Source: Deltaproteobacteria bacterium (GTDB lineage Bacteria; Desulfobacterota; Desulfuromonadia; Geobacterales; Geobacteraceae). From it: 64,000 bases of DNA. How positions within the stretch are numbered: the first letter of the stretch is position 1; every line of letters starts with the position of its first letter. The notes beneath the pieces were generated by a model, which saw nothing but the letters and a program-made list of their open reading frames with translations, was not told where the DNA came from and ran no database searches. Positions 25,978-35,053 of this stretch are shown here, piece after piece. The stretch spans positions 124,001-188,000 of the forward strand of contig SBEG01000005.1 of assembly GCA_009668975.1 (NCBI GenBank), given 5' to 3'. Made by a program: the position numbers and the translations under genes.

Positions 25978-26031
25978 ACCCCTGCATTTCCGCAAATCTC
26001 TCCGGGGAAAGACGAGCGGAAATGCAGGGGT
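25978..26031 (-). terminator. Strong terminator, probably the original tRNA-Ser terminator
   Basis: On the minus strand a 16-bp perfect stem (ACCCCTGCATTTCCGC with GCGGAAATGCAGGGGT) is followed by seven T. Nothing nearby on the minus strand needs it now, except the tRNA 3'-end copy at 26066-26082. Before island insertion it would lie about 35 bp after the tRNA-Ser gene. Confidence 0.65.
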
Positions 26032-26065
26032 CGTATGAGAATAACCAGCGGATACTGCTGGGGTT

Positions 26066-26082
26066 GAGATAGGGATTCGAAC
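26066..26082 (-). repeat. Left attachment site (att), 17-bp copy of the tRNA-Ser 3' part
   Basis: GAGATAGGGATTCGAAC is identical to 48669-48685 inside tRNA-Ser(CGA) (T arm and part of the acceptor strand). It marks the far end of the 22.6-kb island whose integrase is next to that tRNA. Confidence 0.8.
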
Positions 26083-26147
26083 ATAAAGGCTAACCATATA
26101 ATAAATTTGAGTAAAATATATACGCCGGTACTTATATACCCCAAAAA

Positions 26148-26155
26148 CTACCCCT
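26148..26155 (-). promoter_or_regulatory. Candidate integrase arm-type site at the left end
   Basis: CTACCCCT (AGGGGTAG on the minus strand), 66 bp inside the left att. The same octamer occurs three times inside the right end (48499, 48522, 48541). Confidence 0.5.
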
Positions 26156-26191
26156 ATGAGTCATGGCTTCCCTCCCGGTAAAGAGTTGATT

Positions 26192-26350
26192 TCAACCATT
26201 CTTATATTGGAAAGCCTCGCTTGCGAATAACTCGACACCCTTTCCCTGGATATGCTGGCGCAACGGCTCGGACCAGTCTTCTGCATCAAGAAGGTCAACT
26301 TTGAAAAGGTCACATTTGGCCGCCGACCCACTAATTCCGCAAAAATCAAA
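26192..26350 (-). pseudogene. Possible nucleotidyltransferase C-terminal fragment
   Basis: The frame reads KCDLFKVDLLDAEDWSEPLR followed by QHIQGKGVELF, which resembles the end of MNT-type minimal nucleotidyltransferases, where a VDL(L/V)D segment precedes FRxxIxxxGxxLY. The catalytic GSxxxxxxxxSDxD part is absent, so it would be a relic. Such genes often pair with HEPN toxins; no HEPN partner remains here. The similarity is by eye only. Confidence 0.3.
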
Positions 26351-26718
26351 GTGCGGAGTTAATTGACCCCCTTTGCTACATTGAAGCAAACAATGATGCA
26401 AACAGGCTTCTTTTCCTCATGATTTGCTTAACGATTGCTTCAGATGCCAAAGCGCACTCTGTCCATGCCCATCCTGGTAAATAAGTCCATCGGCCTCCAA
26501 TTCTTTTTGGAGTTGATAGCGACCTGCACGTTGATAAGGACATTCAGCAACGCCTTGAATGCCTTGTCCACCTGCTGGCCCGGAAATGTCGTTTTGAACT
26601 CCCGTAATAATACGCTTGAACTATCAGTTCCCTTCGTGTATTTATATAAATAAGAACTTGGTGCCACGGTGGTGTGAACAGCTACTGTTCGCAAACCGGC
26701 GTGAGTACCGGCAGCATT

Positions 26719-26772
26719 AAAAGGGTTCCAGCGAGGTGAGCAGTTACTGCTTGCTGCCGCTGGAGCTCTTTT
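26719..26772 (-). terminator. Terminator of the hsd-SIR2 operon
   Basis: Just after the SIR2 gene stop on the minus strand, a long imperfect stem (CTCCAGCG with CGCTGGAA core, flanked by AAAAG and CTTTT) forms a hairpin ending in a T run. Confidence 0.55.
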
Positions 26773-26775
26773 GTT

Positions 26776-28347
26776 TTATGGGTGATATTTCAGCCAGTCA
26801 TAAAGCCTGATGGCCCGTTTGAGGTCGGTTTTGAATGCCTGTTCTCCCGTGGTAAGCGCAGAGGGGTTGGTTTTCAGTATTCGGACAAGGAAGGCGTGCA
26901 ATTCAGCAACATCGATGTTTTCTTCCTTGAGATGGGGCAGAACCTGAAGGCATTTGCCATCTGGCAATTTACTGCAGATGGAAGCAATTGTCTCTTGCCG
27001 GCAATTGTGTTTTTCCCGATTTTTTTTAATCGTACTGGAAAGCAGGTCATCAAAGCTGTTTTTGGCTTGGATCGCCGCCTGCACACGCTCCGGCAAATCT
27101 CCCGCATACTGGGAAACATACTTATATATCGGTAAGTTGTTGCTGTTGTGGGAGAGCAGCGATGGCAGAGCTTTCCATATAACACATTCCGCATCAAAAT
27201 CACGGTTATCGAGAACTACATCAGAATATAATTCATCCGTGGCAATACCCGCATACCCCTTTTGACCAAAATCGGCGAGCACCCCGACCCCAATTACTAC
27301 CTCGACATCTTCAAGCTTTTCATCTTCCAGTCCGACTGTCCTGATCTTGCCAGTCGGCTTGTTCGTCAACACCAGCTCATAAATATCTTGTTTTAGCCGC
27401 CGCAGCATCGGGGCATTGTATTTTGCCTGGTTCTCCAGCATGGCCTGATACAAAACCTCATAACTCTTTAGGCGAATCCGTGTCATTTCAATGGACTTAC
27501 CACCCTCAAACGATTTGCTGTAGGTGGAAATCTCCTCGGATGCTCCGTCTTTTGCCCGTTCGACAAACATAAGGCGCTCTTTGATCTTGTCGAGATTTTC
27601 GGTGGAAAGGCATTTGACGATTGATTTCAGGATGTTTTCAATGTTGGTGTCATTGATGGAATAACCGATGAATATGATGGGATGTTCGAGGAAAATGGTC
27701 AGAATCTTCGCTGCCAGATAGGCATTCTTTTCCGAGAAGTCGGCATAATCGGCTTCATTGATAACGATGGATTCCGGCTTCGTGCAGCAACCGTGAATCT
27801 TGTAAATTTCGGAAATGCCATGCAGGGTCGAAAACAGCAGTTCTTCCTGACCGATGTATTTCGTGTAGCTGGTAAAGAGGTCCTCAATAAAACTGTCGTA
27901 ATTGGTTGTCAGCACCCCGCCGATACTGCGCATTTCAAGCTGTTTGAAGAGCTGGATTTCAGCAGAGTATTCTGGATTGTGCTCATGACTCTTGACACGC
28001 ATGTAGCGGGCGATTTCGATCTTGAACGGCGAGACGGCGCGGCGCATCTCATCTGATGATTTTTCCCGGTGTGCCTTGAATTGATCGTCCTTAAACCAGC
28101 GAAGGTTGAAGTCAAGTTCGATCAGTTCCGCCACCTTTGGCAGTAACCCATCCTTGCACTCAAGCCCTTTTGCCTGCTGCACATACATTTCATAGGCAAA
28201 ATCATTGTCAGCGGCAAGTCGGGCAAATTTACGGAGCAGTCCCTCCCAGTTTTCCAGGCCGAGATAACGGATCGACATGCCGGAACCGATAAACAGCATC
28301 GGCAGATGATCGGTTTTTTTCAGGCGTTTTAGAATGGCGTGCTTCAT
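26776..28347 (-). CDS. SIR2-domain defence-type protein downstream of hsdS
   Basis: The 523-residue protein has an N-terminal SIR2-like NAD-binding domain: MLFIGSGMSIRYLG (about 17-30), LTTNYDSFIEDLF (about 151-163), the His of YKIHGC, and IIFIGYSINDTNIENIL. The C-terminal half (about 290-523) is helical with no recognised domain. SIR2 effectors in anti-phage systems deplete NAD+ when triggered. AGGAG before ATG 28347 gives the start. It follows hsdS by 48 bp and precedes the operon terminator, so it is co-transcribed with the type I R-M genes. Whether it is active and what triggers it cannot be told from the sequence; a deacetylase role is unlikely. Confidence 0.8.
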   Translation of the reverse strand: MKHAILKRLKKTDHLPMLFIGSGMSIRYLGLENWEGLLRKFARLAADNDFAYEMYVQQAKGLECKDGLLPKVAELIELDFNLRWFKDDQFKAHREKSSDEMRRAVSPFKIEIARYMRVKSHEHNPEYSAEIQLFKQLEMRSIGGVLTTNYDSFIEDLFTSYTKYIGQEELLFSTLHGISEIYKIHGCCTKPESIVINEADYADFSEKNAYLAAKILTIFLEHPIIFIGYSINDTNIENILKSIVKCLSTENLDKIKERLMFVERAKDGASEEISTYSKSFEGGKSIEMTRIRLKSYEVLYQAMLENQAKYNAPMLRRLKQDIYELVLTNKPTGKIRTVGLEDEKLEDVEVVIGVGVLADFGQKGYAGIATDELYSDVVLDNRDFDAECVIWKALPSLLSHNSNNLPIYKYVSQYAGDLPERVQAAIQAKNSFDDLLSSTIKKNREKHNCRQETIASICSKLPDGKCLQVLPHLKEENIDVAELHAFLVRILKTNPSALTTGEQAFKTDLKRAIRLYDWLKYHP

Positions 28348-28395
28348 TGTAACTCCTGTTGGGAAATACACCTTAGTGGACGCTGTCGGTTTGGG

Positions 28396-29580
28396 TCATC
28401 TTACCTTCACTTGTCCGTTCATGAGCATCGGGAGGAGCCAGTCGCGCAGGGAGGAGAGTTGCTGGTTTTCCTGTTCCAAGATATCCTGTCGTTCGAAGAT
28501 GGACGCAATTGTTTTCGTATAGGTATCGACAATTGTATCTTTTGGCAAACAGATCAATACGGTTTTCAACACGGCGCCGGACACTTCTTTGAAGGTTGAC
28601 CCTGAAGCGTACTGAACAATAGTTTTCATCGAATTTTTCAGCACGTAGTAGACAAAATGGGATGAATATCCTTTGTTGGGGATGATCGATTTGAACCCTT
28701 GGTTGGTGGTAACCGGAACACGTGCAATCGCCATATAACCGATGGGAGCCCTGGAACTGAGCAAAACGGTCCCTTTGGGATACAACTTCAGCGATGCGCT
28801 TTTAATGCCAAGCTCCGTTACACCCAGCTCACCCCTGCTGATGAATTTATTGCCGTTACTATTTGCCAGATCCTTTGGCGTAATCCACGGGGTGCCATCT
28901 TCCGAAAAGTTATTCGGATCTTCCGTGGATGGGGTACTACCGCCAACAATGTCGCCAAGGTCAGCCAGGGAGCCGCATTCCCACCCCTCCGGAATCTCCC
29001 GTTTCAGCTTCTTATTCCAGACCATCTTCCCGCCGCTGGATTTGTAAGGTTTGCTGTTCTTGTCGGGGAAGTCGAACTGCACAAACCAGTAGTCGTACAA
29101 CGTTTTTGCCGTGGCCTCTAGTTCGGCATTGATGCGGTTGTTGAGGTCGATTTTGGATTCCAATAAGAATAAAAAGTCTGCTATGGGCTTTTGAAAATCA
29201 GTATCGATATAAGGAACCAACAACTCATGCAAATCGTTTCTGTTTACACCGGGCACTGTGCTTTTATCTGAAGTCTTCAAATTACCGAGACATTTCAAGA
29301 GGAAGAAGACGTACTTAGGATAATTCCCTTTGAAGTCGGTAACATACAGCGCCGTATTGTGAGGCCAGTATTTGCCGTTGATATAGTACATTTCTCCAAG
29401 CGTACCGTATCGACCGGTGACTAATCCTTCCCCCTCTGCCTTGTATTGATCATGGTATCCGGAAATTCCGGATGAGCTGACAATAGGATACGGACCCTCA
29501 TTGCGGTTATAAGATGGGAGGTCGTAACCTCTCTTGAAATTTACAATGTCACCCAATCGTTTTCTGGCAGGTTTACTCAT
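28396..29580 (-). CDS. hsdS: Type I restriction-modification specificity subunit HsdS
   Basis: The 394-residue protein has two target-recognition half-domains. The first (about 1-130) has RLGDIVNFKRGYDLP and GRYGTLGEMYYINGKYWPHN; the second starts near residue 200 with IPEGWECGSLADLGDIVGGS and contains SSRAPIGYMAIA. Each is followed by a conserved helix (KPIADFLFLLESKIDLNNRI; ASIFERQDILEQENQQL) that forms the spacer coiled coil. HsdS reads the bipartite DNA site for HsdM and HsdR. Its ATG overlaps the hsdM end by 8 bp. The recognition sequence cannot be derived by eye. Confidence 0.92.
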   Translation of the reverse strand: MSKPARKRLGDIVNFKRGYDLPSYNRNEGPYPIVSSSGISGYHDQYKAEGEGLVTGRYGTLGEMYYINGKYWPHNTALYVTDFKGNYPKYVFFLLKCLGNLKTSDKSTVPGVNRNDLHELLVPYIDTDFQKPIADFLFLLESKIDLNNRINAELEATAKTLYDYWFVQFDFPDKNSKPYKSSGGKMVWNKKLKREIPEGWECGSLADLGDIVGGSTPSTEDPNNFSEDGTPWITPKDLANSNGNKFISRGELGVTELGIKSASLKLYPKGTVLLSSRAPIGYMAIARVPVTTNQGFKSIIPNKGYSSHFVYYVLKNSMKTIVQYASGSTFKEVSGAVLKTVLICLPKDTIVDTYTKTIASIFERQDILEQENQQLSSLRDWLLPMLMNGQVKVR

Positions 29581-31198
29581 ACTTCAACCCCGTCAGCTGC
29601 TTCTTTATCTCCTTTTCCAGTTCCTTGGACTCCCCGAAAAGCTGCTCAAGGTTTTTCTGGCAACCTGCCATCTTCGCCGCAAATTCCTTCTGCGTAATGT
29701 CGGTGTACTCAATCTTAACATCGAAATACTGTCCGGCGCTTAGGGAGTAGTTCTTCTCCATGATCTGATCATAGGAGACCACCACGGTGAAATCCTCCAC
29801 CGTCTTGTGGTCGTTGAAGGTTTCGATAATCAGCTTTTCCTCTTCCACCGACAGCAAGGTTTTCTGGTTTTTACCCTCCTTGACTGTGGTCCCCAGCTTT
29901 GAGGCGTCCATCAGGACAATATCACCCTTGGTATTGGCTTTATCCAGAAAGAGCACCGAAACGTTGGTGCCGGTGGTGGCGAAGATGTTGCTCGGCATGG
30001 AGACCACCCCCCGCAGCATCTTTTCTGTTACCAGCTTTTCCCGGATCTTCTTCTCGATGCCGCTCTGGGCGGTAATGAAGCCGGTGGGGACGACGATGGC
30101 GGCTTTACCCTTGGCAGACAAAGAAAACATGATGTGCTGGATAAAGAGCAGATAGATTGCCATCTTGTCTTTATCCTTATTGGGTATCTTGGGAATGCCG
30201 GCAAAAAAGCGGTTGTGGTTCTGCTTGGTGTCCAGGTCGTTGCGGAAGTCGCTGAAATCCAGCTTGAACGGCGGATTGGAGACGACGTAATCGAAGGACT
30301 TCAGCTTGTCGCCGGTCTTATGGTATGGGGTCAGCAGGGTATTCCCCTGAATGATGTTCTGGATGGAATGGACCAGATTGTTCAGGATCAGGTTAAGCCG
30401 CAGCATGCTGGACGACTTTTGCGAGATATCCTGGGAGTAAATGGTGCAGCGGTCCTCGCCGATGGCGTGGGCAAGATTCATGAGCAGGGTACCGGAGCCG
30501 GCCGACGGGTCGTAACAGGTGACATTGCTCACCGGCTTGTCCACCAGGATTGCCGCCATGATCTTGGCCACGGCATGGGGGGTGTAGTATTCGGCGTATT
30601 TGCCGCCGCCGTCCTTGTTATAGTCCTTGATCAGGTACTCGAAAATGGTGGAAAAAAAGTCAAACTTCTGGTCGAAGATCTTCTCGAAGCTGAAGTTCAC
30701 CAACTGGTTGATGATGGCGCGGCAGAAGTTGTCCCGCTGGGAGCTGTCGGTGATGAAGTTGGACAGTTCGTCAAACAGAGTCACTTTGGCGCCGGTGCCG
30801 GTCTTTACCGAAAAGATGTCATTGTTGAAGATGGCGATATCGCGCAGGGTGTCGTCAAACAGCTTGGCAAACTCTTCCTTGTTCTGCCGGTTGTGCAGAC
30901 TGGAGATAAAGTGCTCTCTTTTCAGCTTGGCACTGTCTGCGTCTATCCGCATGAGCAGTAATTCGTATTGCTTGTCCGAATACGCGGCTATTTCCTGTTC
31001 CCAATTGGCGGCCTTTTTCAGTTTCGGCTCAAGCTCCTTCACCTCGAAGCCGAACTTGTCGTTCATGAATTTGTAGAGAAACACCTGGGTAATGATTTTG
31101 AATTCATTGCCATCGTTCCCCAAACCGTAGGACGCGCACACTCCCTTGAGGTTGTCGATCAGTTCCTTCGTTTTTGCCGTAAAATCCCTGGTTACCAC
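29573..31198 (-). CDS. hsdM: Type I restriction-modification DNA methyltransferase HsdM
   Basis: The 541-residue N6-adenine methyltransferase has the helical HsdM N-terminal domain (about 1-150), SAM motif I DPSAGSGTLLMN (about 229-240) and catalytic motif IV SNPPFKLDF (about 310). Start is GTG 31198 after GGGAG, overlapping the end of hsdR by 7 bp. It methylates adenines in the HsdS target site to protect host DNA and forms the M2S core of the complex. Order hsdR-hsdM-hsdS on the minus strand. Confidence 0.94.
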   Translation of the reverse strand: MVTRDFTAKTKELIDNLKGVCASYGLGNDGNEFKIITQVFLYKFMNDKFGFEVKELEPKLKKAANWEQEIAAYSDKQYELLLMRIDADSAKLKREHFISSLHNRQNKEEFAKLFDDTLRDIAIFNNDIFSVKTGTGAKVTLFDELSNFITDSSQRDNFCRAIINQLVNFSFEKIFDQKFDFFSTIFEYLIKDYNKDGGGKYAEYYTPHAVAKIMAAILVDKPVSNVTCYDPSAGSGTLLMNLAHAIGEDRCTIYSQDISQKSSSMLRLNLILNNLVHSIQNIIQGNTLLTPYHKTGDKLKSFDYVVSNPPFKLDFSDFRNDLDTKQNHNRFFAGIPKIPNKDKDKMAIYLLFIQHIMFSLSAKGKAAIVVPTGFITAQSGIEKKIREKLVTEKMLRGVVSMPSNIFATTGTNVSVLFLDKANTKGDIVLMDASKLGTTVKEGKNQKTLLSVEEEKLIIETFNDHKTVEDFTVVVSYDQIMEKNYSLSAGQYFDVKIEYTDITQKEFAAKMAGCQKNLEQLFGESKELEKEIKKQLTGLKYE

Positions 31199-34100
31199 GC
31201 AGATACTCCCTGATATTCGTTAATGTACTCCTGCGACACGCAGGCATTGATGTATCGGGCCGATTCCGGATCAAGCTTTATCTTTGCCTTGCTGAAGCCG
31301 CCAATGACCATCGGCATGAGCATACTGCCGAAATAGCCTTCGTTTTCCAGCAGCCGGGTATTGATCAGCACCTTGTCGTCTGTCTGTTTTTTTATGTCGA
31401 GCAAGGTGGCATGAATCGCGCTTTCCCGTTTCGAGATGGTTCCTTTTTCCAAGATCCTCTTATGGATGCGGGCATATTTGGCGTCGTTCACATACTTCGC
31501 CTTCAGCAGGTTGTTCCTGCGGTTCAACTCCGTCACCTTATCGAAGATCTGCTGCAATGAGCCAATATTCTGCTTCATCTCATCCTGGGAAATTTCGTCC
31601 AGATTCTTTTTGCCAAAGAGCCGTTTCAACTCTTCGTAGAGGGAGATAAACTCCGGGTCTTTGTGATCAAAGTTCCCCCCCAGCGCTTCCCTGGTCTTGC
31701 GGAGCATATCCTTCAACTGGTCAGCAATGACTAGTTCTTCTTCCGAGACTTTACGGAACACGAAGAGCACGTTTTCCAAAGCCACATTGAGCAGATTGGT
31801 TGTATCGACGCTGTTCTGCACCGACTCTTTCAGGTTCAGCAGCTCCAGATGCCGGACGGTCTCGTTATAGAGCTGGTTCAACTTTTTAAAATCGGTATTT
31901 TCCAGCAGCTCGAAGTGGCCGAGAAGCCGGATGATGTTGTAGAGGTTGCGGGCATTCTCCAGGGCTTTTTTTATCTCCAACACCGTTTTCCGGTCTTCAA
32001 TCCGGCTGATCTGTTGGGAGAATATTTCCGCGTTTTGCAGGTCATAGTGAAACAGCTTTTCCTTTATGTCGCTGATTTCTTCATCAATCTCTTCCTTGGT
32101 CTTGAACAGATTGGAATAGGTCTGCATTTCATCGCCCAGTTCCGCCTGCAACTCCTCGAAGTATGCCTTGTTGGTGGCGTCGAACTCCTTGCGGATGTCG
32201 GCAAAATCGACCACAAAACCGTAGCGGAATTTTTTGTAGGGGCGATTGACCCGGGTGAGAGTTTGCAGCAGGTTATGGTCTCTGATCAGCCGGCCAAGGT
32301 AGAGTTTCTTGAGCCGCTTCGCATCAAAGCCGGTCAGGAGCATGTTGTACACAAAGAGGAAATCGATCTTCCCGTCCTTGAAATCCTCCACCTCCTGTTT
32401 ACGGTCATCCTTTGAGCCGACATCATGCAGGATCAAAGATGCTGTCAAGCTTGTTTTCTGTTTTTTAAGGTATTCACCATAGGCGACAACCGGGTCGGCG
32501 ACATTGAGATATTCCGTTGTAACTTCCTCAACCGTATTCTGCACGGGATTGTATTTCGCGATAAACACATCAAACAGCCTCCGGGCCTGCTCGGCGCTGT
32601 CGCAAACCACCATACCGCCTATGGAATGGTCTCCCAGGCGGATTCTGCTGTTGATGAAATCCTGAATGATGTAGTCCAGCATCGGTTCGACGAATTTCTC
32701 GTGGGCAAAGATAACCCGCTTGTCCGCGTCCCCTTTGAGTATTTCGACATCTTTCAGCGCCTGTTCAAGCTGAATTTTGTAGTTGGTCTCGATCCCTTCC
32801 CGGATCAACCGCAGGGTATAGCCATCCGCAATGGAAGCGTTGTAATAATATTTGTGGATATAGTCGCCGAAGATGTCCCGTGAACGTCGGTCGGACAGAA
32901 TCAGAGGGGTACCGGTTAAACCGATGAGGATGGCGTCCCGGTCGGAATTGAACAAATTGGCCAGGAAACTGCCTGTCGGGTTATAGCTCCGGTGCACTTC
33001 ATCGAGGAAATATACCCTTTGGATGTTGATGTCGTAATCCTTTGCCTGGAGCAGACCGGTATCATCTTTGAATTTCTGGATATTGACGACCGTAACCTCC
33101 CGTTTGCCTGACAGGTTGTGAATTGCCTGCCGCAACCGGAAATTTTTGAGCAACTCTTCCTTAGAATTTACCGTGTGTACCACCAAACCTCGGATGGCAA
33201 ATTCCCGCTTGGCCTGATTCATCAGGTCTATGCGGTCAACAATGAAATAGAATTTGGGAATAATTCCTCTTTGTTGGAAATAGTCGGTCAGATAGTGAAT
33301 GTTGTAATAGGAAAGCGCCGTTTTTCCGCTCCCCTGGGTATGCCAGATGATCCCTTTCTTGATGCCGCTATCAAGCTTCTGCTGTATCGCCTTGGTGGCA
33401 AACAGTTGCGGATAACGCATGATGTGTTTCTCAACACCGTTGGTTTCCTTCACGTAGGCAAAGCCGTACTGCAACAGCATCGCCAGTCGCTCTCGGCAAA
33501 ACAGTGAAGTCATCAGCCTGTTTGTCGGGGCAGTGGGTTCTTTGTTGGTGATAAATTCCGGTGAGTGCTTGATTGCGGAAAGGTTATTGTCCTTCAGGAC
33601 GAGGTTTTCCCTGTCGTCATCTTCCGGCTCCAACAGCAATGACAAGTCTAACGCCTCTTCCTCGCGGAAACAGTTGAAATGTACGTCACCGTAAGACGTG
33701 GAAGAATAGAACGCTCCTTGAACTGGCTCTATCGATTCCTGGTCGTATTCCATGTTGTTGGAGAAGACCAGCAGTTGTGAAATATTGATGAACCTCCTGA
33801 ACTTTTTGTTCCGGAAACGGGCGTGCACGCGATTTCGTTCTGCAAGAATACCTTCATGATTATTCGGTTTTTTCACTTCTATGAAGGCCAGCGGCATGCC
33901 GTTGACCAGCAGCGTGATATCCGGTCTGAACTCGTCATCACCGTTTCTACAGGTCAGCTCTGTTGCCACATGAAAGCTGTTATTGCTGAAGTCGCTGAAG
34001 TCGATCAGCTTCACCCCCGAACGGGCGGTGAGCATCCGGTAAAATGATTCACCCAGGTCTTCATTGTCCAGAGACAGGGAGATATCTTCCCGCAACCTCT

Positions 34101-34278
34101 TTATATCACTCACTTCCAGATCCGGATTGATTCGCCTGATACTTTCGGAAAACAGGTCGGTGAAAATATTGGTGCTCTCATCACGAGCTGTTCCGGATAG
34201 CGACAAATAGTCGTACCCCAATCGGCATAAATGCAGGATTGCCGGAATTTTCACTCTTGTATTTTCATTGAAGCTCAT
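31192..34278 (-). CDS. hsdR: Type I restriction enzyme HsdR
   Basis: The 1028-residue subunit has an N-terminal PD-(D/E)xK nuclease (FRPDITLLVNGMPLAFIEVK, about 137-156), a superfamily 2 translocase with motif I GSGKTALSYYNI (about 317), motif II DEVHRSYNPTG (about 423), motif III LTGTPLI and motif VI near LQTLTRVNRPYKKFR. A helical C-terminus binds HsdM. It pumps DNA and cuts away from the site when HsdS finds unmethylated target. All catalytic motifs are present, so the enzyme appears intact. It heads the hsdR-M-S-SIR2 operon, 52 bp after qatD on the same strand. Confidence 0.94.
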   Translation of the reverse strand: MSFNENTRVKIPAILHLCRLGYDYLSLSGTARDESTNIFTDLFSESIRRINPDLEVSDIKRLREDISLSLDNEDLGESFYRMLTARSGVKLIDFSDFSNNSFHVATELTCRNGDDEFRPDITLLVNGMPLAFIEVKKPNNHEGILAERNRVHARFRNKKFRRFINISQLLVFSNNMEYDQESIEPVQGAFYSSTSYGDVHFNCFREEEALDLSLLLEPEDDDRENLVLKDNNLSAIKHSPEFITNKEPTAPTNRLMTSLFCRERLAMLLQYGFAYVKETNGVEKHIMRYPQLFATKAIQQKLDSGIKKGIIWHTQGSGKTALSYYNIHYLTDYFQQRGIIPKFYFIVDRIDLMNQAKREFAIRGLVVHTVNSKEELLKNFRLRQAIHNLSGKREVTVVNIQKFKDDTGLLQAKDYDINIQRVYFLDEVHRSYNPTGSFLANLFNSDRDAILIGLTGTPLILSDRRSRDIFGDYIHKYYYNASIADGYTLRLIREGIETNYKIQLEQALKDVEILKGDADKRVIFAHEKFVEPMLDYIIQDFINSRIRLGDHSIGGMVVCDSAEQARRLFDVFIAKYNPVQNTVEEVTTEYLNVADPVVAYGEYLKKQKTSLTASLILHDVGSKDDRKQEVEDFKDGKIDFLFVYNMLLTGFDAKRLKKLYLGRLIRDHNLLQTLTRVNRPYKKFRYGFVVDFADIRKEFDATNKAYFEELQAELGDEMQTYSNLFKTKEEIDEEISDIKEKLFHYDLQNAEIFSQQISRIEDRKTVLEIKKALENARNLYNIIRLLGHFELLENTDFKKLNQLYNETVRHLELLNLKESVQNSVDTTNLLNVALENVLFVFRKVSEEELVIADQLKDMLRKTREALGGNFDHKDPEFISLYEELKRLFGKKNLDEISQDEMKQNIGSLQQIFDKVTELNRRNNLLKAKYVNDAKYARIHKRILEKGTISKRESAIHATLLDIKKQTDDKVLINTRLLENEGYFGSMLMPMVIGGFSKAKIKLDPESARYINACVSQEYINEYQGVSAW

Positions 34279-34330
34279 ATCTGGAATCCATTTTCTTTCC
34301 CCAGCTCGGCAAAATCCGGGACAGACTTAG

Positions 34331-35053
34331 TTACCAAAGATGTCGCATGTTGCGGAAAAGCTGCTCGCGCACCTCATCTGCTGGTTTATCCCAAACCTCC
34401 GCTAATGCAATCGCCGCACGGTCGGTATCAGACGGAAGGGCTGCGCGCCCGTCTACTTGAGCAAACGGGCCGTCAGATTCAGTGAGAACTCGATCCTGTG
34501 GCATCTTCCCCACGAGTCCCCGTCCTTTCGTTCCGTTCAGCATCGAGAGGCAGACACTGAACCAGCACCCAAGCGCAACCGCCCGTTGTAACTCTCGGTA
34601 GTTGCCGGAAAACCAATGAAGAATCGGAACGCCCGCATCCGGTTGTGCCTCCAATGCATCGAGAACTTGGGTTGCAGCCCGTCGGCTGTGAATGGAGAGT
34701 ATTCTTCCACCAGCGCGGGCGCAAGCTTCAAGAATTCTGGCGAACACCATTGTCTGGTCAGGCCAATAACGCCTAAATTCCGGCATACCATCCAAGCCAA
34801 CCTCGCCAACATAGCGAGTTTTGGACAACAGATTTTCGAACAGTGGCAATTCGCCCTTACGCTCGTGGGCGATTTGTGGATGCAGGCCCAGTGCAGTCCA
34901 AATTCGATGCGAGTCGTGACCGAGCCTTGACGATCCGGTCCATGCTGAAGGCGTGTTCGTAACGGAGAGAACATAGATATTCTGCGCAGCGCACTCGGCA
35001 GCAATAGAATACGGATCAGGGTAAAGGTCAAGATGGCAATGGAAGTCAATCAT
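34331..35053 (-). CDS. qatD: QatD, TatD-like metal-dependent DNase
   Basis: The 240-residue TatD-family protein has the metal site motifs MIDFHCHLDLY (His5, His7), GEVGLDG (Glu of the second ligand set), IHSRRA and TESDGP (Asp). TatD enzymes are metal-dependent 3'-5' exonucleases. Its ATG overlaps the qatC stop (ATGA), and it is the fourth gene of qatA-B-C-D, an anti-phage system described in Escherichia coli and others. Shorter than chromosomal TatD (about 260), which is usual for QatD. Confidence 0.9.
   Translation of the reverse strand: MIDFHCHLDLYPDPYSIAAECAAQNIYVLSVTNTPSAWTGSSRLGHDSHRIWTALGLHPQIAHERKGELPLFENLLSKTRYVGEVGLDGMPEFRRYWPDQTMVFARILEACARAGGRILSIHSRRAATQVLDALEAQPDAGVPILHWFSGNYRELQRAVALGCWFSVCLSMLNGTKGRGLVGKMPQDRVLTESDGPFAQVDGRAALPSDTDRAAIALAEVWDKPADEVREQLFRNMRHLW

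Larger units (their letters stand above)
26083..26718. other. Island left end with gene remnants
   Basis: About 640 bp without an intact gene. Two minus-strand fragments look protein-derived: a nucleotidyltransferase-like C-terminus (26192-26401) and a fragment ending at 26440 with KTTFPGQQVDKAFKALLNVL, source unknown. A GAACAG-CTA-CTGTTC palindrome lies near 26678. Confidence 0.4.

Noticed and set aside
26066..26140. A second, intact tRNA gene
   Set aside because: Only the T-loop and part of the acceptor strand are present; no anticodon arm or D arm upstream.
30134..30961. 275-residue open frame on the plus strand
   Set aside because: Antisense shadow of hsdM, Gly/Val-rich artefact of the coding frame opposite.
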